Source: Granulibacter bethesdensis (GTDB lineage: Bacteria > Pseudomonadota > Alphaproteobacteria > Acetobacterales > Acetobacteraceae). From it: 64,000 nucleotides of DNA. The stretch is from NCBI RefSeq assembly GCF_001889545.1, contig NZ_CP018194.1, positions 842,501-906,500 of the forward strand. Reading direction: 5' to 3'. Made by a program: the position numbers and the translations under genes. This document shows, one piece after another, positions 57,025 through 64,000 of this stretch. Position 1 is the stretch's first letter; every line of letters begins with the position of its first letter. Under the pieces are notes generated by a model that was not told where the DNA came from, made no database searches, and saw only the letters and a program-made list of their open reading frames with translations.

Positions 57025-58181
57025 GATGACGTCTCCAGGCGCTGAAGAATCTCGTTTGTGCGATCCTCTGCCAGTGCTTTGGCGGAGGTGGCATCTGCCG
57101 CTTCGGTCAGGACCGTGCAGACAGGCGCGCCGCGTGGAATAAGGGTATGCGTCCACGAGCGATCCGCCGTCCAGTCCGGCCAGACAAAATCCTCGGGAAT
57201 TTTGATCGGATGCGGGGCATAGACCACCGCACAGGCCCTTGATCCGGCCATCGGAGCGAGCGGAATGACTGGCTCGACCGGCTCCGCGACCGCCTCACCA
57301 CTTGTCTGCAGGTGCAGGGTAATGAGTGGCTGCTCCGGAAACACGTCCAGCGTGGCTCCGGGGCGGGGATTGATTTCCAGCAGGTGAAAACCGTCCTCCT
57401 GAACCAGAAAGTCCAGACTCCCCAGCCCGACCAGGCCACTGGCCCGCGTCAGATCGAGCGCCGCGTGCTGGAGAGCAGGAGAGAGGAGGCCATTCTCCCG
57501 TTCCGTCAGACGTGCAGCGCCGCCGAAACGGAACGGTGTACAGGGAGAGGGTGCGGTCCATTGCCGGCTCCACCCGATCAGCAGAGGCGTCTGCAAGGGA
57601 CGCCCCAGCACCAGAGCCGAGATGGATATGCCCTCGATGCGTTGCTGGTAGTAGCGACCGGGCTTTGCAGAGCCGGGGCCGCGCACCGGGTGGATATGGC
57701 TGCCGCCGGAACCACCGATTCGCCTGGTCAGCCAGGGCTGGTCGACAAATGCTTCTCGCGGTGGCGGAGACAGGCTGATGGCAGGGAATGGAATGGCGCA
57801 TTCCCGGCATAGAGTGGCCAGAAAAAGCGGATTTTTCAGATCCGTGATGCGGTGGGGAGGCGTCCCCTGCAAGGCATGGTGCTTTTGCAAACGCGCCAGA
57901 ATGTCGGTCTGATCCTCGAACCCGCTTCCCCAGATCAGTGGAGGGCGCTTTCCGGCACAAAGTGTATTGAGCACGCAATGCAGTGTCTGCGCATCGATAC
58001 CGTGATCCGGACGGCAAGGGAGCAAGCTGTGCCGTTCGGCAAGAGCGATGGTGTCGCTGTCACCGAACAGATCGCACACCAGCGGCACAAATCCCTCCCG
58101 CCGGGCGGCAGAGGCGAGCGCGCGCCCGGACAGGGCGACAATCAGAATGGGACTGCCCGGCTTTACTGCTTCTGCCGCCAT
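57021..58181 (-). CDS. ATP-grasp protein, MfnD-like ligase
   Basis: The 386-residue protein shows a pre-ATP-grasp fold (ILIVALSGRALASAARREG), WLTRRIGGSGGSHI as the glycine-rich loop and FLVQEDGFHLLEINPRPGA as the metal-binding end. The methanogen MfnD is an ATP-grasp ligase joining glutamate to tyramine; bacterial methylofuran carries tyrosine instead, so a tyrosine-glutamate ligase is my inference. The name is by class and context. It overlaps mch by four bases and follows mtdB by 36 bases. Confidence 0.75.
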   Translation of the reverse strand: MAAEAVKPGSPILIVALSGRALASAARREGFVPLVCDLFGDSDTIALAERHSLLPCRPDHGIDAQTLHCVLNTLCAGKRPPLIWGSGFEDQTDILARLQKHHALQGTPPHRITDLKNPLFLATLCRECAIPFPAISLSPPPREAFVDQPWLTRRIGGSGGSHIHPVRGPGSAKPGRYYQQRIEGISISALVLGRPLQTPLLIGWSRQWTAPSPCTPFRFGGAARLTERENGLLSPALQHAALDLTRASGLVGLGSLDFLVQEDGFHLLEINPRPGATLDVFPEQPLITLHLQTSGEAVAEPVEPVIPLAPMAGSRACAVVYAPHPIKIPEDFVWPDWTADRSWTHTLIPRGAPVCTVLTEAADATSAKALAEDRTNEILQRLETSS

Positions 58182-58217
58182 GATCAGCGATGCCGGTCAG
58201 TCCCTGTTCTGTGTGGC

Positions 58218-59117
58218 TCAGCCGGCTGAAGTGATCTCACGCGCCAGATGGAACGCGTCGCGGAAGTCGAAGGAGACGAGCTTGTCGCTCTCCAGCATTT
58301 TTTTGAACAGTTCGAACTGTGCCCGATACTTGGTATGACCGATGGCCAGTGCGCCGATGCCGATGGTTTTTCCGCCCAGCTGGACCCGGCCGGAATTCAC
58401 ATCCAGCCCGGCCACGCCCAGCGGCGGCACGGCATTGACGTCCGCCACGACCAGCAGATGCGGCGCGTCTTTCAGCAGCAGGGAGCTGATGACCTGCACA
58501 CCAGCCTTGGCGGCGGTCATCGCGACATCGACCCGCTTCAGCAGATCGCCTTTCAGCTCCTCGGTGCTGGCATCCACGGCCTCGACGGTGACGCCGAAGC
58601 GTTCCTGCATTTCCCTGGCCGATTCGCTGACCTGCTTGGCGCCGTTATGCCCGGCGAGAATCACATGCGCGCCTTCCAGTGCGGCGATGACGCCGGATGC
58701 ATAGCCAACCACCCCCGTCGCACCGAACACGGCAACTTTCAGCCCCTTCAGACTCTGGTTGAACTCCTTGCGCAGCATGGTGTCCACATGGGCGACCATC
58801 GCGGCGGCGGTGGTGAAGGAACCGGCCGGATCGGCATAAACCGAACAGCCGAAGGGGGGCACCAATGCCTTTTGGGCTTCGTCGATCCAGTCCAGCGCCT
58901 GACCGGCATTGCGCCCGGCGATGAAAATCCCGGTTTTCGGGCCGAGCCGCGGCGGGCGGGAAAAAATTGCATCCTGAACCAGACCGTTCACCTGATCGTT
59001 GGTGACGTCCACATACGGGATGACGGCGTCAAATCCCGCATCCAGCGCCATGTTCACGTCGAACGGGCTCATCTGCTTCAGTGGCGTGAGCATGTGCAGG
59101 ATGGTCTTGTCAGCCAT
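58218..59117 (-). CDS. mtdB: NAD(P)-dependent methylene-H4MPT dehydrogenase
   Basis: MtdB oxidises methylene-H4MPT to methenyl-H4MPT with NAD or NADP. The 299-residue protein has an N-terminal substrate domain (MSPFDVNMALDAGFDAVIPY, SVYADPAGSFTTAAAM) and a Rossmann domain with VAVFGATGVVGYASGVIAA followed by HVILAGHNGAKQ. The C-terminal ends ALAIGHTKYRAQFELFKKML. It is close to the Methylorubrum MtdB rather than the methylene-H4F-specific MtdA by length and motifs. GGAG lies upstream of ATG 59117. Confidence 0.95.
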   Translation of the reverse strand: MADKTILHMLTPLKQMSPFDVNMALDAGFDAVIPYVDVTNDQVNGLVQDAIFSRPPRLGPKTGIFIAGRNAGQALDWIDEAQKALVPPFGCSVYADPAGSFTTAAAMVAHVDTMLRKEFNQSLKGLKVAVFGATGVVGYASGVIAALEGAHVILAGHNGAKQVSESAREMQERFGVTVEAVDASTEELKGDLLKRVDVAMTAAKAGVQVISSLLLKDAPHLLVVADVNAVPPLGVAGLDVNSGRVQLGGKTIGIGALAIGHTKYRAQFELFKKMLESDKLVSFDFRDAFHLAREITSAG

Positions 59118-59148
59118 GAGAGCTGCTCTCCTGTGTCGTGGGTCTTGA

Positions 59149-59337
59149 TCAATCCGCCCGGATCGCGCGGACCATGATCGGCATCATGGTGACGGACCAG
59201 AGGACAGACCTATCCAGCCGCGCGCGATGATGATGGTGTTGTTTCTCTATCCGATCCGCATCGTCCTGCAAATCGGTATGGTCAATAATGCAGATTGGTG
59301 TCTCCGATTCAGAGACATTTCCGTGGCAGTGCGTCAC
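59149..59337 (-). CDS. Possible small ORF between mptG and mtdB
   Basis: A 62-codon frame starts with GTG that overlaps the mptG stop as GTGA and ends 31 bases before mtdB. The product would be His-rich (HHHH near residue 36) with no recognised family. Overlap-coupled starts are the norm in this operon, which is the only support. The same 216-base gap may simply be an untranslated leader with the mtdB promoter. Confidence 0.25.
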   Translation of the reverse strand: MTHCHGNVSESETPICIIDHTDLQDDADRIEKQHHHHRARLDRSVLWSVTMMPIMVRAIRAD

Positions 59338-60266
59338 CCGGCTTCCACTTGAGCGCCCTGATTGAGCGCCCGTTGCACCGAGACTTTCAGCGACGGCATC
59401 CGCTGGCGCAGCAGGCTGGCCAGACGCTCTGCTTCCTGTGCATTCGGCATGATGCCGAAACCGGCAGGCCCCCAGGAGCTTTGCCCGACCCCGGCAGCCC
59501 CCCAGCCCTGCAACAGATCAAGCGCCTTGGCCACGTGCGGGCTCGCAAAGCGTCCTCCCTGCGCGGGGGCGAAATAATCGCCGATCAGGCGCTGTACCTG
59601 AGTGATGGCGGCTCCGAAGGGTGTGATGGCGCCTTCCGCCAGCGCGGGCAGCACCCCCATGGCGACCTGGCGGCATATCTGTCCGGAGATTTCTTCTGTC
59701 ATCGGGGGCAGGTCGGCAAACGCCGCCAGTTCAGCCGATCCGGCGAGGCCGGACTGATCGTCATCCAGAATCAGGATGAAGCGCCAATCATCCGGTACTG
59801 GCATGCGCAACAGCATTGGCGGCACATCGGTAGTGGAACCACGTCCACCATCCATGACGAAACCGCCCTGTTCGAACAGGGCCACGCCAATGCCGGAGCG
59901 TGCACCACGATCCAGCAGCGCTGCATCTTCCCGTGGATTGGCGGGACGGTTTTCGATTTTGCGCAGGGCTGCACTCAGGGCAAGCGCAAGCTGCGTGCCG
60001 GAGCCGAGACCCGAATGGGATGGAATCGCGCTTTCGATCCTGATGGTATAAGAGGTTTTGACATTCATCCGATCGAGATATCGAATGATGCGATCCCGCT
60101 CCGGACCTTCGACATGCATTGTATCGGCATGTTGAATGCTGAGCGTTGTTATGGGCGAATCCAGCGCCAGTCCAATACTGCCGAACTGTCTGCCAAGACC
60201 GCCGTGCAGATCGAGAAAACCGAGATGCAGTCTGGCCGCGCATCGAACGCGTACTGAACGTGTCAT
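59334..60266 (-). CDS. mptG: Beta-ribofuranosylaminobenzene 5'-phosphate synthase
   Basis: MptG (beta-RFAP synthase) condenses p-aminobenzoate with PRPP, losing CO2 and pyrophosphate, in the first committed step of H4MPT. The 310-residue protein has the GHMP-kinase-like fold: VRCAARLHLGFLDLHGGLGR at the N-terminus, SHSGLGSGTQLALALSAAL as the glycine-rich loop, and GAAGVGQSSWGPAGFGIM near the end. It is the first gene of the minus-strand operon and divergent from the pterin dehydratase gene, with 187 bases between. pabAB and pabC in the same region would provide its substrate. Confidence 0.93.
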   Translation of the reverse strand: MTRSVRVRCAARLHLGFLDLHGGLGRQFGSIGLALDSPITTLSIQHADTMHVEGPERDRIIRYLDRMNVKTSYTIRIESAIPSHSGLGSGTQLALALSAALRKIENRPANPREDAALLDRGARSGIGVALFEQGGFVMDGGRGSTTDVPPMLLRMPVPDDWRFILILDDDQSGLAGSAELAAFADLPPMTEEISGQICRQVAMGVLPALAEGAITPFGAAITQVQRLIGDYFAPAQGGRFASPHVAKALDLLQGWGAAGVGQSSWGPAGFGIMPNAQEAERLASLLRQRMPSLKVSVQRALNQGAQVEAG

Positions 60267-60453
60267 CGTTTCGCAGTGGCGTAAGAGTGATAATCGGAAT
60301 TAGTAAAACCGGTCTTGCAGCGAAGACGTGGATCGGATGGGATGGACGGAACAGCGTGCATGACGCATGTTCCACTTTCACCGGGCGGGGGGCAAGACCA
60401 CGCCCGCTTTTCCTGCGCCTGTCTGATGGGGCGGGGAGGCTAACCGGAAGGAG

Positions 60454-60837
60454 ATGCCGATGACGGCGCGTGAAACCGCCTTGACAGAGGCCGAAATACA
60501 GCAGCGCCTGCAGGATGGCCTCTCCCACTGGCGATACGAGAATGGCTGGATTCGCAGGACCTACCGGACGGCAAGCTGGAAAGCGACCCTGATGGTTATC
60601 AACACGGTCGGCCATCTGGCGGAAGCGGCGTGGCATCATCCTGATATCACGGCATCCTACGCCTGGGTCGAGGTGCGCTTGCAGACCCACACTGCAAAGG
60701 GCATCACTGAAAAAGACTTCGCTCTGGCTCGCATGATCGAACAGGTTGTGCAATGGCAGCCGGGCAAGGATGGCGGCCCGCTGGAAGGGACACCATCCGG
60801 TGACCAGCGTTTTGCTTATGTGAAATACGATACCTGA
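60454..60837 (+). CDS. Pterin-4a-carbinolamine dehydratase family protein
   Basis: The 127-residue protein has the active-site pattern AEAAWHHPDITASYAWVEV with the two consecutive His and the preceding AE, typical of pterin-4a-carbinolamine dehydratase. No phenylalanine hydroxylase is nearby. Family members often accompany molybdopterin or H4MPT genes, so a role in pterin metabolism of this module is likely, but the reaction is unknown. It precedes fhcB by six bases in the plus-strand operon. Confidence 0.82.
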   Translation: MPMTARETALTEAEIQQRLQDGLSHWRYENGWIRRTYRTASWKATLMVINTVGHLAEAAWHHPDITASYAWVEVRLQTHTAKGITEKDFALARMIEQVVQWQPGKDGGPLEGTPSGDQRFAYVKYDT

Positions 60838-60843
60838 ACCGTT

Positions 60844-61953
60844 GTGAGCGCGATGGCGATACGTGACACGGGGGACGCTGCGGGCGCCCTGGCCTGGATT
60901 GACGGCCGCGAGGCCAGTTTGGATGACGCGGTGGACGCTGCCGTCGAATTGCTGCGCGAAGGGCGCAGCCCGGCGATTGGAGGGCTGGCGACCGACCTGA
61001 AAGGGCTGGAAGCTGCGGTGGCGCTGGCGGAGGCTGTCGGCGGCACGCTTGACCATGCTGCGTCGGAAGCCGCTTTGAGGGATCTCGACCTGCTGCGGGA
61101 AACCGGGCTGGTGACGGTCACGCCGTTGCAGGTCCGCGCTCAGGCGCAGACTGTGGTGCTGGTCGGGGACGGGGTGGAGGCCATCTGGCCGAATTTCGCC
61201 GCTGATCTGGCTCTGGACAAGGTGCCAACCATCGCCACTCATCGCGGGGAGCGCCAGATCATCCGTATCGGGGCAGCTTCCGGCAGCGACCTGAAAGTGG
61301 ATGAGGAAGAGCTTCCCGTCATTCTCGGCGCGCTGCGTGCCGCAGTGGCGGGACGGACCGTGCGTCTGCCGGCAGCGCGGCTGAAAGCCGTGCAGGCGCT
61401 GGCGGAAACGCTGAAGGGGTCGTCCTATGGTGTGATCCTGTGGTCTTCCGAGACACTCGATGCGCTGTCGGTGGAGATGCTGGGTGGCCTTGTCAACGAT
61501 CTGAATGCTGCGACGCGTTTTGCCGCTCTGCCGGTGGCGGGCCCCGGTAATGTGCAGGGCGCCATCCAGACCGTGGCCGGGATCACCGGACTGCCGCCGC
61601 GTCTCGGTTTCGGTCGCGGGCGGCCTGAGCATGATCCATGGCGCTTCGACCTGCTGCGGCTGATCGACGAGGATGAGACGGATTGCCTCCTCTGGATCGA
61701 CGCGCTCGATTATGAATTGCCGCCCGATACCCCCGTTCCGGTCATCGCCCTCACCAGCGGTGACGAAGCGCCGGAACAGGCGGCGGTTGCCTTTGCCGTC
61801 GGACGGCCCGGTGTGGATCATGATGCGATCCTGTTCGCCGGGGCTGTGGGCGGGCAGATCGACCATCCGGCTTCTTCCGCTGCAACGCGGAGCGCGCGTC
61901 CGGATGTAGCCACTATTCTGGGCCGCCTGCGCGCGGCATATGAGGCAGGCTGA
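60844..61953 (+). CDS. fhcB: Formyltransferase/hydrolase complex subunit FhcB
   Basis: FhcB resembles the B subunit of formylmethanofuran dehydrogenase but in bacteria has no redox role. The 369-residue protein has GLATDLKGLEAAVALAEAVGG and RLGFGRGRPEHDPWRFDLL, matching the family. Only one cysteine is present in the whole chain (near ETDCLLW), so the Fe-S cysteines and metal-pterin ligand of the archaeal enzyme are missing. This agrees with the known hydrolytic complex that releases formate from formylmethylofuran. GTG 60844 start; stop and fhcA start overlap by one base. Confidence 0.92.
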   Translation: MSAMAIRDTGDAAGALAWIDGREASLDDAVDAAVELLREGRSPAIGGLATDLKGLEAAVALAEAVGGTLDHAASEAALRDLDLLRETGLVTVTPLQVRAQAQTVVLVGDGVEAIWPNFAADLALDKVPTIATHRGERQIIRIGAASGSDLKVDEEELPVILGALRAAVAGRTVRLPAARLKAVQALAETLKGSSYGVILWSSETLDALSVEMLGGLVNDLNAATRFAALPVAGPGNVQGAIQTVAGITGLPPRLGFGRGRPEHDPWRFDLLRLIDEDETDCLLWIDALDYELPPDTPVPVIALTSGDEAPEQAAVAFAVGRPGVDHDAILFAGAVGGQIDHPASSAATRSARPDVATILGRLRAAYEAG

Positions 61954-63554
61954 TGCTGACAGTTCTGAAAGGCGGACGGATCGTCGATCCGGCGCGTGAT
62001 CGTGATGAAGTGGCCGATCTGTGGCTTCAGGATGGCCGGATTGTCGATGCTCCGGCCAATGGTCGGGCCGATGAGGTGGTGGATGTCAGCGGCTGCGTGG
62101 TGATGGCGGGGGGTATCGATATCCACTCCCACATCGCCGGCACCAATGTGAATACGGCCAAGTTGCTCCTGCCCGAGCTGATCGGACAGGAAGGCGGCTT
62201 CGATGGCACGCCAATCCCGCATGAGGTCGGGCGTCTGTATGTGCAGATGGGCTTCACCACCGTGGTGGAACCGGCCATTTCCCCGCATGTGGCGGTGCAG
62301 GCCCATGCCGAGCTGTCACGCATTCCCTTCATTGATACCGCGACGCTGACGGTGCTGGGGAATGATGACTACTTCCTGCGGCTGGTGCGTGACGGGGAGA
62401 GTGATGCGGCGCTGGCCGATTATGTTGCCCGCAACATCACGGCTGCCCGCGGGCTGGGTCTGAAGGTCATCAATCCGGGCGGTGCGGCGGCGTTCAAGGA
62501 AAACCTGCGCAGCTTCTCGCTGGATGATGAAGTGCCGAGCTACGGCGTTTCCTCCCGCCAGATTTTCAAGGCAGCGCAACGGGCGCGGGACGTACTTGGT
62601 ATTCCGCATCCGGTGCATCTGCACTGCAACAATCTCGGCATGGCCGGGAATGTGGAAACCGCGATCGCAACGATGGATGCGGCGGAGGGGCTGCCGGTCC
62701 ATTTCGCGCATCTCCAGTTCTATTCCTATGGCACCGAAGGTCCGCGCAAATTCTCCTCGGCTGCGGCTCGGCTGGCGGAGGAAATGAACAGCCGCCCGAA
62801 CGTCACCGCCGATGTCGGGCAGGTCATGTTCGGTCAGACAGTGACCATTTCTTCCGACGTGCTGCGTCAGTTCGATGGCCGTGTGGCCGCTTTCCCGCGT
62901 AAATGGTCGATCCTGGACGGGGACGGCAATGGCGGCGGCGTGGTGCCTTATCGCTACAAGCGCACCAGCTTCGTCAATGCGCTGCAATGGGCGGCAGGGC
63001 TGGAGTTGTTCCTGCTGGTCAATGATCCGTGGCGTTTGTTCTTCACGACTGATCATCCGAACGGTGCACCGTTCACGGCTTACCCGGATCTCATGGCCCT
63101 GCTGATGAGCCGCGATCTGCGTGCGCAGTGGATGGAGACACTGCCGAAAGACGCGCTGGACGCCACCACGCTGCCCTCTCTGAACCGTGAATATGACTGG
63201 CGTGAGATCGCGATCATGACCCGCGCGGCTCCGGCGCGTTTGCTGGGCCTGTCTGATCGCGGTAACCTCTCCATCGGATCGAAGGCGGATGTCTCGGTGT
63301 ATCGTCCGCAGGAAGACAAGGCCGCCATGTTCCGTGAGGCAGCCTATGTTTTCCGTAACGGAGAACTGGTGGTGAGGGATGGCAGGACACAGCGCACGGT
63401 GTTTGGTACCTGCTTCACATTGCAGCCGGAATTCGACAGGGGTGTCGACCGGCGTCTGAAAGGGTACTACGAGCAGGTGTATGGCGTGCCGCATACGCTG
63501 TTCGATGTGCCGGGTCATCTCAAGAGCTTTGAAACAGTGGAATGCGCCCAATGA
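61953..63554 (+). CDS. fhcA: Formyltransferase/hydrolase complex subunit FhcA
   Basis: FhcA is the amidohydrolase subunit that cleaves formylmethylofuran to formate. The 533-residue protein has the metal-site H-x-H (His58 and His60 in GGIDIHSHIAG), a likely carboxylated Lys (Lys171 in GLKVINPGG), His ligands in VHLHCNNLG (222-229) and VHFAHLQFYSYG (about 249-260), and an Asp in FTTDHPNGAPF. It overlaps fhcB by one base and fhcD by ATGA. It is close in length to known bacterial FhcA. Confidence 0.94.
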   Translation: MLTVLKGGRIVDPARDRDEVADLWLQDGRIVDAPANGRADEVVDVSGCVVMAGGIDIHSHIAGTNVNTAKLLLPELIGQEGGFDGTPIPHEVGRLYVQMGFTTVVEPAISPHVAVQAHAELSRIPFIDTATLTVLGNDDYFLRLVRDGESDAALADYVARNITAARGLGLKVINPGGAAAFKENLRSFSLDDEVPSYGVSSRQIFKAAQRARDVLGIPHPVHLHCNNLGMAGNVETAIATMDAAEGLPVHFAHLQFYSYGTEGPRKFSSAAARLAEEMNSRPNVTADVGQVMFGQTVTISSDVLRQFDGRVAAFPRKWSILDGDGNGGGVVPYRYKRTSFVNALQWAAGLELFLLVNDPWRLFFTTDHPNGAPFTAYPDLMALLMSRDLRAQWMETLPKDALDATTLPSLNREYDWREIAIMTRAAPARLLGLSDRGNLSIGSKADVSVYRPQEDKAAMFREAAYVFRNGELVVRDGRTQRTVFGTCFTLQPEFDRGVDRRLKGYYEQVYGVPHTLFDVPGHLKSFETVECAQ

Positions 63555-64000
63555 GTAAAAGCCCGGGCAAAGGGAGCAAGGCGCTTACCAAAGCGCCCAA
63601 TGCTGGCCGTACTGCACGGCCAAAGCGTGTAGAACAGGCTGCAAAGGCAAAAACTCCGGTCGCATCAGCAAAGGCGGCGGCGGTCAAGGCAACGCGTGTT
63701 GCGCGCGTTGCAAAAGTGGTGGTGGACGATACCTTCGCAGAAGCGTTCGACATGCGCGCGACCGGCGTGATCGTGACCGGTCCCAACCGCAAATGGGCAC
63801 GTCAGGCGGCGGAGACGATGACCGGCTTCGCAACCTCGGTGATCGCCTGCGGTATCGAGGCAGGGATCGACCGCGAACTCCGCCCGGATGAGACGCCGGA
63901 TGGACGCCCCGGCGTGCGGGTGCTGATGTTCGGCATGGGCTGGAACGAAATGCAGAAGCAACTGCAAAATCGTGTCGGCCAGTGCGTTCTGACCTGTCCC
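63551..64000 (+). CDS. fhcD: FhcD (formylmethanofuran:H4MPT formyltransferase), 3' end outside window
   Basis: FhcD moves the formyl group from formyl-H4MPT to methylofuran in the complex. The window holds the first 150 codons. Residues about 57-150 match FhcD (DTFAEAFDMRATGVIVTG, MTGFATSVIACGIEAGIDRE, ETPDGRPGVRVLMFGMGWNE in parts, GQCVLTCP). Residues 1-55 are an added tail rich in Lys, Ala, Arg and Pro, not part of the family core. ATG 63551 overlaps fhcA by ATGA. An internal start is not obvious: the first Met after it is residue 69, inside the conserved domain. Confidence 0.92.
   Translation, partial: MSKSPGKGSKALTKAPNAGRTARPKRVEQAAKAKTPVASAKAAAVKATRVARVAKVVVDDTFAEAFDMRATGVIVTGPNRKWARQAAETMTGFATSVIACGIEAGIDRELRPDETPDGRPGVRVLMFGMGWNEMQKQLQNRVGQCVLTCP

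Noticed and set aside
59788-61866. 692-codon minus-strand frame
   Set aside because: It runs antisense across phhB-like and fhcB and the divergent intergenic region; no recognisable domain, and the sense genes are well supported.

Overview
The window looks like a chromosome segment of an acetic acid bacterium (Acetobacteraceae, Alphaproteobacteria). The PhyR-NepR-EcfG stress module is alphaproteobacterial. GC content is high, many genes overlap by ATGA, and trehalose genes sit near a full set of tetrahydromethanopterin (H4MPT) C1 genes. A methylotrophic member such as Granulibacter would fit, but this is an inference from gene content and not a match I could run.

Layout. 1-3535: the 3' end of an rRNA operon (partial tRNA-Ala, 23S, 5S, tRNA-fMet, terminator). 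3649-6958: an OmpR/EnvZ-type two-component pair and a convergent branched-chain aminotransferase. 6959-19135: a surface/secretion block with a very AT-rich promoter region, an RTX-like Gly-rich repeat protein, an integral membrane protein, an acyltransferase, and two giant divergent glycosyltransferases (1211 and about 1386 residues). 19143-20966: an ABC-F ATPase. 21032-37766: a seven-gene minus-strand trehalose/alpha-glucan block ordered glgE, treS-maltokinase, glgB, treZ, malQ, treY, otsA. 37825-42113: the general stress response locus (phyR, two ECF sigma factors, nepR, HWE/HisKA_2 kinase). 42110-43752: panC and a tyrosine-phosphatase-like gene.

44040-64000 is almost entirely a H4MPT/methylofuran C1 module. 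It has the formaldehyde oxidation enzymes (fae, mtdB, mch, fhcB, fhcA and the start of fhcD). It also has candidate cofactor-synthesis genes: pabAB and pabC for p-aminobenzoate, mptG, an MptN-like ligase, a FolB domain, MfnB, MfnE, MfnF and MfnD homologues, a pterin dehydratase, a DmrB-like flavoprotein and several conserved unknowns (DUF6513, DUF447, HisA-like, CitG-like). Formaldehyde would pass Fae, MtdB, Mch and the Fhc complex to formate.

The trehalose block can make trehalose from UDP-glucose (OtsA; no OtsB seen here) or from glucan ends (TreY/TreZ), and can return it to glucan through TreS-maltokinase, GlgE and GlgB. A candidate EcfG-type promoter in front of glgE would tie this block to the adjacent stress locus.

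The most unusual items are a MfnB-FolB fusion joining methylofuran and pterin synthesis, a Lys/Ala-rich N-terminal extension on FhcD, CitG-like and HisA-like proteins embedded in the C1 cluster, and an odd gene order with duplicated sigma factors in the stress locus. I saw no CRISPR array, transposase, integrase or prophage.
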